Source of the DNA: Cornus controversa
Taxonomy: Eukaryota > Streptophyta > Magnoliopsida > Cornales > Cornaceae
Length of the DNA: 64,000 nt
Direction of reading: 5' to 3'
Assembly (NCBI GenBank): GCA_026545225.1
Contig: CM048845.1
Location: 63,389,033-63,453,032 of the forward strand
Shown: positions 34,690 to 45,581 of the stretch, piece by piece
Numbering within the stretch: the stretch's first letter is position 1
Layout of the letters: every line of letters begins with the position of its first letter
Translations under genes and position numbers: made by a program
The notes under the pieces: model-generated
Told to the model about the DNA's origin: nothing
The model's database searches: none
Seen by the model: only the letters and a program-made list of their open reading frames with translations

Positions 34690-35331
34690 CTAAGCCTTTT
34701 TAATAAGAACAATGTCATGAAATTTATAAATAGGTCACTATTTGTATTAAATTTTTTAAAAAAAATTTAACAAAAAAAATTTACTGAAGTCATTTTTATT
34801 GAATTGTGCTTAAAAAGTAGAATACGTACCCGTCCATTTTTTTTGGCTTATGTCCGGAGTCGAAAAAAATTCACGGTGGCTTATGTTAGGTTAAACAAAT
34901 ACGGACCAGCTTCCACCACTGCAAACCATGATTGTAACTTGTGATTGTGAACTGCACATTGTTACTCTAAACTATAACTGGACTTGGAACACTATTTTTA
35001 GTCCTTTTTCTCATTGTCTAATCTCCTCACCCACTTTCCCAGAAAAACCGAAGAAAAAAAATTGTTTGCATGAACTCAATTTAGACAACACGTTTTTCTA
35101 TAATTAGGAGGTTTTATATTAATCATAGCTGCACTATTCTCTCTCTCTCACGCGTTTACATTCTGCTGCACAGATGCAGTTAGTTGCTTCAAGTTTCGGC
35201 CATGGTACAGAACAGCAATCCCACTTTTCTTCCATCCATTTGCTTCATACTTGTCAAAATCTCACCCAAGTCCACTCACACAAAAAACCAACTTAACTAC
35301 CCACTTCACCATTCATGTATGTGTGTGTGTG
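33660..35331. other. Spacer upstream of the pectate lyase gene
   Basis: AT-rich with a (TA)n run at about 34646-34684. The part near 34390-34470 (TATTTGATCGATTTTGATAG-like phrases) resembles common plant repeat ends, but no element boundary could be fixed. No coding region is recognised. Confidence 0.45.
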
Positions 35332-35342
35332 TATATATATAT
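35332..35342 (+). promoter_or_regulatory. Possible TATA box of the pectate lyase gene
   Basis: TATATATATAT about 82-92 bases before the ATG, followed at about 35368-35384 by a CT-repeat-rich leader typical of plant 5' untranslated regions. A simple TA run could mimic this. Confidence 0.4.
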
Positions 35343-35423
35343 CTCCCCAACTATGACATTCCACACAAGTCTCTCTCTCTCAAGTATCCTATTAGCCCCT
35401 AACAAATCAATTAAGTGTCAAAT

Positions 35424-36934
35424 ATGGCATCACCAAGCATCCAAGCCACACCATGGTGCTATTCTTTGGCCCTTTGCGTTGCTATCATAATGATCTTGAC
35501 TCCAAACACCATTCTAGCCAAGAGATCATCTCGAAGAACTAGCATGAACTTGATTGACCAATGCTGGAGGAAAAACCCTCAATGGTGGAGCCACAGGCAC
35601 CAACTTGCCTCCTGCTCGGTGGGCTATGCTGGGAAGATGACCAACAATACTGGTGGGGACGTGACACACTACAAAGTAACCGATCCCAGCGACAATCCAA
35701 CGAACCCTAATCCAGGAACACTCAGGTATGGAGTGACCCATCTCTGTGGAAAGGTGTGGATCACATTCCAAAAGGACATGCACATCAAACTTGAGAAACC
35801 ACTTATCATCAGCAGTTTCACCACCATTGATGGCCGTGGCGCCAGCGTTCACGTTACAGGTGGTGCAGGCTTATTGCTGTACAAGGTAAACCGCATAATC
35901 TAAAAACTTAACCTGTTTGAGACCATATAACGTTAATATTTATATTTGATCTTGCTAGGTATAACAATGATAGCTTTATTATATATATATATTTTCAAGG
36001 CCTATTCATTCACTTTACTGCATATATACATTAATTAGTTTGTAGTTTTAATAAATAATTCACCACAAAATCAGAAACTCTATTGATTATATAAATAAGA
36101 AAATGATCTTTCTCACTACTGTCATTATCAATTGGTGTGGATGAATTTTCTTGCCCACTAAGTTATCATTTTCATATTTATATATATGTTTTGATTCAGT
36201 AAGAGTATGGTAGATAGGAAGGAACGGTCCACCTTAACCTAATTCTATAGAAACATAGTGGGGGACAATGGTTATTTATTCTTAACTCTGTAATTTCGTT
36301 CTTCATTACAGTGAATTCCTGCGACTTCTTGTTTTGGGTGAATCACGTAAATTTGTGTATTTTTATTTGTTATCTACTTTTTTTTTTTTTTTGTTAATTT
36401 TTGCAATAGACTCACATTGCAAGTTTGTTAATTTGATCCTGTATATGAAATTCAATTTGTAATAATATTGCATATCTACACTTGGGTAATGAATGCTTTT
36501 TTTTATCAGGTAAGCAATGTTATCATTCATGGTCTAGTGATTCACCATATTCGACCACAAACACCTGGGGCTGTTATGGGACCAGGCAAGAAGATGGCGA
36601 CTATGAGTCGCGTAGATGGGGATGCAATCAGGTTGGTTTCAGCTTCAAAGGTATGGATAGACCATAACACACTATTCGAGTGCGAGGATGGTCTAGTGGA
36701 TGTCACTCGTGGATCCACATGGATCACCATTTCAAACAACTGGTTCAGAAACCACAACAAAGTCATGCTTTTGGGTCATGATGATGGGTTCTTGAGGGAC
36801 AAGGACATGAAGGTGACTGTGGTCTTTAACTATTTCGGTCCTAATTGTAAACAAAGGATGCCAAGGTACGTCTTTTATATATTGAAGAAATTCTAGTAAT
36901 TGAACCATGATCAAGAAATCACAACTATACATGC

Positions 36935-36972
<38 letters not shown>

Positions 36973-37625
36973 CTATGTATGTGTCACAGAAATTTCATGA
37001 TCAGATGGAAAATCAATTTGCAGGGTACGTCATGGTTATGCACATGTAGTGAACAATCTCTACCAAGGATGGGGACTGTATGCAATTGGAGGAAGCATGA
37101 ATCCTAGTGTAAAGAGCGAAGCAAACCTCTTTATCGCGCCAAACTCAGGGAACAAAGAGGTAAAAAAATAAATGGCTGGTTTGGTTTAGTTTTCCGTAAA
37201 CAACAGTAAAAATATATATGTTTTGTAGACAATTTTTTTAAAACATTTCCTAAATATTTTCAAATAACAGTCTTTTATAGTTGTTTGAAAATTTTCTTGG
37301 TTTTTGAATTTTTGAGAACTGTTTTCATAATTTCTCTAGAGGAGCTATTGACTAAATTCAATGACGTTTGGGTGAAACTCTTGTGAAATTGACGATGAAC
37401 AAACAGGTGACTTGGAGACAGAATAACAGGCATGGCATGTCATGGAATTTTCAGTCAGTGAGAGACGTTTTTGAGAATGGAGCTTCTTTCAGTGAGACGG
37501 GTGGTAGTGGAATAAGGCCAAATTATAACCATGAACAATGGTTTCATGTAGCAGATGCAAGATCAGTGAGGTCATTGACGCGATTCTCCGGAGCTTTAAA
37601 ATGCAAAGCAAAATCTAGATGCTGA
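35424..37625 (+). CDS. Pectate lyase (PL1, Amb a 1 type), four exons, intact
   Basis: Exons 35424-35885, 36510-36865, 37024-37159 and 37407-37625 join in phase with GT-AG introns and give about 390 residues, the usual size. The enzyme cleaves de-esterified homogalacturonan in the cell wall by calcium-dependent beta-elimination. Residues 1-32 form a signal peptide (hydrophobic [11 protein letters not shown], then LTPNTILA). NLIDQCW (42-48) starts the mature domain. [19 protein letters not shown] and [11 protein letters not shown] are family hallmarks. [18 protein letters not shown] (203-218) carries the calcium-binding acidic residues. RMPRVR (270-275) is the RxPxxR catalytic-arginine motif. 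The start at 35424 is the first ATG before the signal peptide. No stop or shift is seen. It ends ...KSRC. It is the only clearly intact host gene here. The subfamily often acts in pollen, but expression is not shown by this sequence. Confidence 0.95.
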
Positions 37626-37713
37626 GTGAAGACAACAGATCATATAAAAATTTAGCAGCAGCTATATATATATAGAGATGCAAACATGTAGCAGTCAAGC
37701 TGGATTGTATCAC

Positions 37714-37719
37714 AATAAA
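37714..37719 (+). terminator. Possible polyadenylation signal of pectate lyase
   Basis: AATAAA, 89 bases after the stop codon. Confidence 0.45.
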
Positions 37720-38023
37720 GAGTTAAGCAGTAATTTTTACCAACTTATGTACTTATTTTTTGACAAATAATGGGAATATATGTACTAAATTGAAAGCATG
37801 TTGGAGTTGTGAATTAATAAAAGAACAAAAACACATGTTACATTAGTATAAACTTGAACTCTAGAATACATCTATATAGCCTTTTCACTATCAAATCTCA
37901 CTACACTGCTAAAAGCTTTTTCACTATCAAATATATATAGCTTTTTCACTCTCTCTTGTAATAAATGTCAACAAGTGTAAGTAAATTAACAAACAAAATA
38001 AAATGATTTGACTTCACTTCATA

Positions 38024-38515
38024 TGTAACAGTCCGCTCCATCTGATGGTACAATATTGTTTGCTTTAGGCTTAAGTACGCACGATTTTGCACTATAATAC
38101 TCCGCTCCACCTAATGATATGATATTGTCTGCTTTAGGCCTAAGCCCTCACAATTTTGTTCTTGAGTTATGATATTGTTCGCTTTGGGCCTAAACCCGCA
38201 CAATTTTGCACTATAATACTCCACTCCACCTGATGGTATGATATTGTCCGCTTTGGGCCTAAGCCTGCACAATTTTGTTCTTGAGTTTTACCCCAAAAGG
38301 CCTCATACCATATGGAGAGAACACACTACATATAAGCACATTCCCTTCTCCACACCTAGGTGATGTGGGATTGAGCACCCTATAACCTGTCAGTGTGGTA
38401 GCTCACTCCAGTATCTCTTCTTGCACCCGCCCATATCACACCTGCCCATAAGGGTCACTACAATCCCCCCTAGGAGACCTGACGTTCTCGTCGGTACACT
38501 ACCGGCTAGGCGCAT
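38024..38515 (-). mobile_element. TRIM fragment with internally amplified LTR end
   Basis: Starts TGTAACAGTCCGCTCC, and the LTR part ends TCACTACA at 38462. It is followed by the purine-tract complement and a short internal part up to about 38515. The first 65-70 bases of the LTR are repeated three times (from 38024, about 38094 and about 38215, with a partial unit near 38168). The second LTR is missing. Confidence 0.75.
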
Positions 38516-38557
38516 GGGAAAAATGTTTTTGGGCCCCACTCGCTGGGGCCCAGTTTG
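38516..38557 (+). mobile_element. Chromovirus-type LTR scrap left of a TRIM
   Basis: GGGCCCCACTCGCTGGGGCCC resembles the GC-rich block of the LTR copies at 7490-7525 and 40525-40555. It resumes at 39127 after the TRIM. Confidence 0.6.
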
Positions 38558-39126
38558 TGTAATACCCCGTTCCAACACATAATATGATATTGTTTACTTT
38601 GGGCCTGAGCCCGCACGATTTTGGTCTTGGGTTTTATTCCAAAAGGCCTCATACCATTTGTAGAGAATATACTACATATAAGTACATCCCTTTTCCACAC
38701 CCAAGTGATGTGGGATTGAGTACCCTATACCCTGTCAGTGTGGTAGCACAGCCCAGTGTCTGTATTCGCACCCGCCCACTCACACCAGTCCATAAGGGTT
38801 ATTATAATCCACGCCCCTACGAGACCCGACGTCGTCGTCGGCACACTTCCGGCTGGGTTCAGGCTCTGATACCAATTGTAATACTCTGCTCCAACACATG
38901 GTATGATATTGTCTGCTTTGGGCCTGAGCCCGCACGATTTTGGCCTTGAGTTTTACCCTAAAAGGCCTCATACTATTTGAAGAGAACATACTACATATAA
39001 GCACATTCCTTTTTCTCACACCCAGGCGATGTGAGATTGAGCACCCTATACCCTGTCAGGTGGCAGCTCAGCCCAGTGTCTGTCTTCGCACTCGTCCACT
39101 CACACCCGTCCACAAGGGTTAATATA
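38558..39126 (-). mobile_element. Complete TRIM retrotransposon, 569 bp
   Basis: Read on the minus strand: 5' LTR 39126-38877 (250 bases), two bases, then primer site TGGTATCAGAGCC (complement of initiator-Met tRNA), a short interior, a purine-rich tract GTAGGGGCGTGG, then 3' LTR 38806-38558 (249 bases). The interior is 70 bases (38807-38876). The two LTRs align end to end, with TGTAATACCCC/TGTAATACTCT on the plus-strand left and TTATTATA/TTAATATA on the right. The 5-base target duplication GTTTG flanks it (38553-38557 and 39127-39131). It encodes no protein, so it must borrow all enzymes. Short ORFs on both strands inside it are chance. Confidence 0.93.
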
Positions 39127-39380
39127 GTTTGGGCCCATTCCAAATTATTTTACTATTTTTTTTGTATTTTTGAAAATTATGTAAAAGCGAAAAATCATTT
39201 TTTTAAAAATACTTAAAGATTTTCAAAAATTCTCAAATTTTTATTTCAACTTGCTAGAGGTTAAATGAACTTGGGTTTTAAATTTCATGTCGAAATGAAC
39301 TCCCCTATGGTTAAATTGATTTTTAGAGTGTCTCAAAATTGAATTTTTCACATTCTTTTATTTAGAAAATATTTTAAAAA
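39127..39380 (+). mobile_element. Chromovirus-type LTR scrap right of the TRIM
   Basis: Continues the LTR block interrupted by the TRIM (GGGCCCATTCC, then AAAATTTT-rich units with TTGGGTTTTAAATTTCATG). Matches 7530-7790 and 40565-40800. Ends where a new LTR copy begins at 39381. Confidence 0.6.
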
Positions 39381-41360
39381 TGTAATACCTTGGAAATTTA
39401 GACGTCAATTATTTTAAAGAATTTGAATTGCTTTATATTTTTATTATTATTAATTCTTGTGAATTGCCTTGTCTCTATAGTTTATCATTTTAGGTGAGTT
39501 GCTTTTCTTTTATATGCATTTTATCATTTTATGTGGATTGCGTATATTTTATAGCTTCCAATTATTTCATGTAAATTTCTCTGTTTATATTTTTATCATT
39601 TTATGTGAATTATTTATTGATTATGTATGATTTTATTTAAATCTTTTAAATGCTTTGGTTTGGGCTAGGGAGGAATCTGGGCTAGAATGGTTGGGCTAAA
39701 GATATGTTAAGTTGTTGGGCCAGGGTTATAATTATATTATTATTATTATTATTATTATTTTAGTTATTTACTTTTTAGAAAAATAATAATATAATAAAAT
39801 AATTAGGACAAAAGGAAATAAGAAATTAGGGTTTTTGCCGTTGACTTTACGCACAGAACTAAAAGAGTAAATGAAAGAGAGAAGGGAGTGAAGGAACGAT
39901 CGGGTGAACAAGTTGATTTGTCAAAGAGGCAAGTTTGATTCTTCTCTTCCCCTTTGAATCCGTATGCATAGTCTAAGTTCGAAAATTTTATTTATATTAA
40001 AATTTGTATATAATTTTTATGTTTATTTTCTGTTCTTACAGTTGATAAATTTCGTGAGAATGATTATGCAAATTATATATAGGAGTCTAGAATTGTATAT
40101 GTATGAATATATGCATATATAGTTAATGTATGTGTTTAATGGATAGAAATTCGTATATGCATGAATTTGGGATGGAATGGGTTGTTGATTTGTAAAGCTT
40201 TTGAGTTGTGAATGTCTAGCAAACGACCATTGATCTTTAGGAAAACAGATCGTGAGAAATTTGGCTTTAAACTTTTGAATTTTTGCAAAAAACCCTAAAA
40301 CTTGTGAATTAGGAGTTTTCAATTCGGGCAATTTTTAATGGGGCTTTTTGTACAAATGAGTAAGGGGATCAAGAGAAGAAGAATGGTACGAAAATCAGGC
40401 TGAACGGAGCTCGGGAGAGGCCAGAGAACTCCCCAGAAAACCCCCAAACGCATTGGGGAAGATGACCCAGCTGGCGCGTGAACCCCACGCGCACCGCCGG
40501 TCGATGACCAATAAGTTATTTTTGGGCCCCACTCACGGGGGCCCACCTCTGGGTCCGATATGGGCCCATTTTGAATTATTTGTTTTGAATTTTTGAAAAA
40601 AATTGAAAATTCGGAAAAATCATTTTTTAAAAATACTTTTATAATTCTAAAAATTCCCAAAATTTTATGTCAACTTCTTGGGAATTTAAGGAGCTTGGGG
40701 TTTAAATTTCTTATCAAAGTGATTTACCATTGTCTTTAAATTGTTTTTTTAAAGTGTCTAAAAACTGAGTTTTTCAGCCTCTTTAATTTTAGAAAATACT
40801 TAGAAATTTTTAAAATTTCCAAAAATTTTATTGTAACTTTTGTAGGCTAGATACACATAGGTTTAAATTTTCAACTCAAAATAATTTTTCCTTGTTGTTG
40901 AATTGATTTTTAAAGTGTCCAAAAGTTGGATTTTTCACTTTCTGTAATTTTAGAAAATACTTTTATAACTCCAAAAATTCCCAAATTTTTATTGCAACTT
41001 TTTGGAGGTTAAATAAACTTGGTTGTAAATTTTCATCTTGAAATGAGTTTCCCTTGGTGTTAAATTAATTTTTAAATGTCTAAAAGTTGGATTTTCACCT
41101 TCTTTTTTTTTTTAATTTTTTTTTTAAAATTTCAAAAAATTCTAAAAAAATTTAGGTAACTTTATAGGATTAAAATGCACCTGGGTTTTAAATTTCATGT
41201 GAAGATGAGGCTCCCTTGTGATTGTGTTGGTTGTAAACATATGCCTCGAATTATGTTTTATTTTCTTTTTGCTAGAAAAATATTTTTAAAAATTTTCAAA
41301 AAATTTAGAAAATTCCAGAATGATTTAATAGGGTTCTTAGAGGTAGAATAGGCCTAATAA
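39381..41360 (+). mobile_element. Chromovirus-type LTR (copy B), right part missing
   Basis: Begins TGTAATACCTTGGAAATTTAGA, the start pattern of Tekay-type LTRs, and parallels 6801-8170: GAGGCAAGTT at about 39928, the GGGCCCCACTC block at about 40528, and then the imperfect 130-160 base units. At about 41360 it is joined to the middle of an Athila RNase H, so its right end is lost. Confidence 0.6.
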
Positions 41361-41827
41361 CCTAGATACATCTATTATGCTAGTAAGACTCTCTCTGATG
41401 CCCAACTCAATTATACAACCACAGATAAAAAACTTCTAGCTGTAGTATTTGCTCTGGACAAGTTTCGTTCCTATTTATTGTGGTCCAAGGTGGTTGTTTA
41501 CTCTGATCATGCAGCATTGAGACACTTATTGGCTAAGAAAGAAACCAAACCGCGACTTATTCGATGGATTTTATTGTTGCAATATTTAATTTGGAGATAA
41601 AAGACAAAAAGGGGACAGAGAATGTGGTTGCGGATCATTTATCTCGAATTGGGTTTGAGCCGGTGATTGATTTATTACCTATTAGAGACTCATTTCTGGA
41701 TGAACAATTGTTTGGAATATTTGATTAAAAAGTTAATAGGCAAAGGTTGAAGCATTGTGTAGAAGGATTTGTGCCAAAAAGAGACGTAGAGTCCGTTGCC
41801 TTGACGGATTCTGTCTATCCAACTTAA
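41361..41827 (+). pseudogene. Athila RNase H fused to the integrase C-terminus (integrase core lost)
   Basis: Starts within RNase H ([36 protein letters not shown]). A frameshift lies near 41580, after which DHLSRIGFEP follows in another frame. It then reaches DEQLFGIFD, a TAA at 41726-41728, and immediately the extreme C-terminus of integrase ([18 protein letters not shown]) ending at TAA 41827. Everything between, the integrase finger and catalytic core, is deleted. This is the converse of the deletion in the 10295-13963 ORF. Confidence 0.85.
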
Positions 41828-42715
41828 TCGCTTCAGAGAGTTGATCGTCTCCTACGGATCTTAAATTGTAGGATTTGTATGTATTTCTATCCTTTAATTT
41901 CTTTAGTTTTCTTTGATTTTGATTTTTAGTTTTAGTTTTCTTAAGTTTTCTTTCAATTCTAATTGCGTTTTAATGTATTTTCTTTGAGTTTTTGATATAT
42001 AAGTTACTTCCGGAGGATGCCAAGAGGTGTACCGAGGTATTTGGACTCAAGACGGGTGAAAAAAAGAGCTCTCGGTCGACCTTGGGCGATGGAGACTCCA
42101 AAAATACATGTCCCGGTCGACCTTGGGTGATGGAGGCTCAACATGCATTATCTGGGGGGATCGATCGCCCATTTGAGGGGGGATCGATCACCCCCATATT
42201 TCTTCATGTGGGGAGACCAACCAACTGGGCGATCGATCGCCCATCCCTAAGGGGATCGATCGCCCAAGCTTGAATAGGGGCTGATCGAGAATTTCATCTA
42301 TATATAGCCTCCCTCTCCTATGTTGATGCTACTACTTCCTTCCTTAACATCTTTGAGCTCCAATTTGACTTCTACTTCAACCGGGAATATATTTTCTTCA
42401 ATTGGTGATTCTTAAACAAGTATTCAACATTGATCATCATCAACACTAACATGAAAACCGGATTGATCATCACAAGTTCTCAAGGAAACTCTCACTTTTT
42501 CAAGTTCTACATCAAAGTAAGTGAAGTTTTTCTTTGGTAAAATTGTGCAATTCTTTTTGAGGACTTTTGAAGACCAAGTTTGGGGAATAAAATTGGTGGA
42601 TTAAATTGTTCAATTTGGGTGAAAAAATTATCGAAAAGAAGAAGTTGAAGGAAAAACTTTTATTGTGCATGCCAAGTGTTTGATTTAATTCCTCAACCAA
42701 ACTTTTTCTATTTCT
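41828..42715 (+). other. Athila spacer between pol and env-like ORF, second copy
   Basis: Homologous to 13964-14876, with the same GGTCGACCTTGGG unit used twice, the palindrome cluster and the A-rich leader. Confidence 0.75.
42155..42268. repeat. GATCGATC palindrome cluster, second copy
   Basis: Cores near 42159, 42182, 42231 and 42254. The third is the perfect GGGCGATCGATCGCCC. The second has decayed to GATCGATCACC. Spacing of the last two cores (23 bases) equals that of the last two in the 14287-14427 cluster. Confidence 0.85.
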
Positions 42716-43936
42716 ATGACACCAAAGAGAGCAAGTCACTAAGGTGCTTCAAGCTCGCGCAATCCTCGCCGGGCAAGACATGATCCAACATCCGGTTCCT
42801 CAAGATCTCGCCGAGATGGAATTCATGAGAGATAGCATCCGAGGGCCTTGAATTTTGAAACAACGTTTGACATAGCCGAACTATATGGTATGTTTCCCGA
42901 GACACGATGGGGGATTTTTGACATCCGTCGTCGTCGGTCGGCTTCGATTTTTGTTCCACTCTCTACTACTATCTACCCAAGGCTTGTCAAAGTATTTTAT
43001 CAGAACTTAATGCCGAAACCTGATGAGCAGGGTGTGCTTATTTCTTCAGTAGATGGAACATTAGTTCAGGTTGATATGTCATCTATTACTATTGCCATGG
43101 GCTGTCCTCATGAATGCCCGGATGATTTGACTAATATCTATACTCCTCTACCCGATGATTTGTCAGTGGGTAATTTGGTTGCATGTTTGTGTGCTAACCA
43201 ATTCTCCAGGCCAAAGTGGAATGCAACTTCCAAGTCTTCTATGCCAAATCATTTATGATTCCTTGATGTTGTTTTACTCAAGAATATATGTCCCATTGGA
43301 CATAAAACTAAGAGACATCAAGAGTTCCTTAAAACTTTATATGCCATACATTTTGGGCATTGGCTGTCATTCCCACAGATTGTCTGGGGCCAGATGAAAA
43401 AGTTATATTCTAAAGTTGTGGCCAAGGCACCGGACAGTGCAAGTGACTGGGAGTTTCTATTCCCTACTATCATTCATCAGTTGCTTATTGCACAGGGGTA
43501 TGCAGTCCATGAGGATGAGCTTGCATTTTCACGTGATATTTATTATGGTACGCATTACTGGAATTTAAGTCGATCTCATATGCATCAAAGAGTCATAGCT
43601 GCGCCAGATGAACTGTCTCGATTGGCTCAGGGAGGGGAACCTGTAGATATACCACCACCGATGGAAGATCCAGAGGAGATGGGAGCAAAAGAGGAGGTAC
43701 ATGCACAAGCTGGTGGCCCTGATTATCATTATTTAGAGGGGCAGATTGCTGGGTTGACTGCCCAGTTTGGCACCCTACAGATAGAGATTTCCACACAATT
43801 TGGATCTATGAGGATTGAGATGGTGAATCACTTTCATGAGACTCGCCAGGATCAACTAAAGATGAGGAGGATGCTGCGTACACTGATGTGCCAGGCGAAC
43901 TTGGATCCGAATGCTCAATCACCACCACATCTTTGA
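42716..43936 (+). pseudogene. Athila env-like ORF, full length but with stops
   Basis: One frame of 407 codons from ATG 42716 to TGA 43936, the fullest copy in the window. Stops interrupt it soon after the start, near 42833, and at 43256-43258, but no frameshift is present. Two stops stand where the sister copies have Trp. Domains in order: basic Ser/Arg-rich N-terminus, plant transposon protein domain (FDIAELYGMFPETRWGI, VFYQNLMPKP, SITIAMGCP), a middle part (IHFGHWLSFPQIVWGQM), an acidic Pro-rich segment (DIPPPMEDPEEM), and a C-terminal amphipathic stretch (LEGQIAGLTAQFGTLQIEIS) that looks coiled-coil. No signal peptide or membrane helix is apparent, so an envelope role is doubtful. Confidence 0.85.
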
Positions 43937-45568
43937 CTAGAAGATAACTCTCTTTTGTATTTTATTTTATGCTTAGTTTTTATTTTTTATTTTTAGTTTT
44001 ATTTTTATTTTTGTAGTTAGATTTTTCTTATCAATCTAAAAAAAATAAAAAATAAATTTTTTTTTAGGAGTTTTCTATTTTCATATTTATTTTCACCCAT
44101 ACTATTTCACTTGATCTTTGGGGTATAGTGGTTTGTTTTGACAAGTTGTAACACCCAAGTTGGGGGTGTGCTTGTATTTGCCTTCATCCACCTTGGTGTG
44201 CTCTATTTCCTTTCCACTATTCCATCGTCCTGGTAACATCGTTCTTACTCTTCTCTATGCTTTAATTGGGTGTACATTGAGGACAATGTACAATTTAAGT
44301 TTGGGGGTGAGGCAATGCCTTATTTATGTGTTTTATTGCAATATGGGGGGAAATTTTTTATGAAATTCTTCTTGTTTTAGGATTTTTGTTTATGTTATTT
44401 TCTTAGTTTTTTTTATTTTTTTTTGTTTTGTTTTTAGATAAAATGTTTTGACATTTTTCAAGGGATTAATACCTTATGTAGGAGCATAACTTACAATTTT
44501 TGAGTAAGTTTAAAATTTTTGAAAACTGTGGTTTAAATTAAGTGGTTTTAATCATAATTTACATTAACATGCCTTGGGGTGATTAGTTTTAGTTTCTTTA
44601 CATGCACAAACACACTAGAATAATTTTGTGAGGTATAAACTTATGTTCTGAATTATTGTGTTACATATGCTTGATATTAATTAGTATTTCTTGAGAATGA
44701 GTACCGATGATGTGTTTTACTTGACTTCAATGAAAAAAGTGAAAAAAAAAAGAGAAAAAGAAATATATGTTGAATAAGCAAATTAATTTAATCCTTTTCA
44801 TGAGTAACCGGACCTCTATGTCTCAGGAAGCACGGAGTGTTCGCATCAAAAGTGAAAGGGTGAGAAAAGATGAGCATTGGTTGTCTTGATTTGTAGCCTG
44901 ACTGATTCGAGTAATTAGGTTCTTCGAGGTATTTTAAAGCCTAGTGCCCTAAAGCCATCTGGTTTGGGAGTCACTGACTGAAAGCTTGCTACATGGATAT
45001 TTCAGAAAGCTTAATAGATCAAGACATTGCACAACCAATAAAGTAATGAAAAAAAAGAATGAAGAAAAGAAAAAAAAAAGTCATGTATTCATGTTTGGAA
45101 GTATGATTTCAATAAGGGGAGCTAATGAGTTGAAGGGGTATGTGCCTTAATATATTCAGAGTTGGGTTATGCTACATGAGATGGCTGCTAGTTCACTTTA
45201 CACGAGGGGACTAGAGTTGATTATTTTGAGATATATTGATGTGAATTATGCATGGGGACCATTGTTTTGAATTGTGGAATTTAAAAATTTGAAATTATTC
45301 TTGAATGCAAGTTTGTAACTATGTATTGTAATCTTCTTCTTGAATTAGTGTTGAAACAGAATTTTGAATATTTGTGGGTAACTTTTCTGAAAACCCTCAC
45401 GAGACTATACTCGTCCACTAGGGGGAACCTAGGGGTTTAAAAACTTTTTGCATATACTAAATGCAATCGTTTCTCCCACGAAAGTGGAGTTAGATAGTTT
45501 AGTTAGTGTTTTGTAGTTTCTTTGTTTTAGTTTTATTTTATTCTATTGCTATGGGACTAGCAATATGT
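43937..45568 (+). other. Athila 3' internal untranslated block
   Basis: Long non-coding region between the env-like gene and the LTR; homologous to 55038-56682 and, more distantly, to 50095-51639. Contains two extra purine-tract-like motifs (CCAAGTTGGGGGTGTG near 44155 and TTAAGTTTGGGGGTGAGG near 44298). Several phrases are conserved in all three copies: GGTTTGGGAGTCAC, AAACCCTCAC, CTAAATGCAATCG and TCTCCCACGAAAG. Confidence 0.75.
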
Positions 45569-45581
45569 AAGTTTGGGGGTG
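45569..45581 (+). other. Polypurine tract of Athila
   Basis: AAGTTTGGGGGTG directly before the LTR start TGATCGG at 45582, the expected plus-strand primer position. Confidence 0.8.

Noticed and set aside
2830..37625. Functional pectin-degradation gene cluster (acetylesterase plus lyase)
   Set aside because: The two genes are 32 kb apart, one is incomplete here, and everything between is transposon; co-location looks accidental.
38584..39122. ORFs on both strands (for example 38584-38949)
   Set aside because: They lie entirely in TRIM LTRs and similar ORFs appear in each copy; TRIMs are non-coding.
38558..39126. Cassandra-type TRIM with 5S rRNA promoter in the LTR
   Set aside because: The LTR was read for the 5S box sequences and none was recognised; the primer site fits Met-tRNA but the LTR is a different family.
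42716..43936. True retroviral envelope gene
   Set aside because: No signal peptide, membrane helix or cleavage site is visible; only its position after pol is envelope-like.
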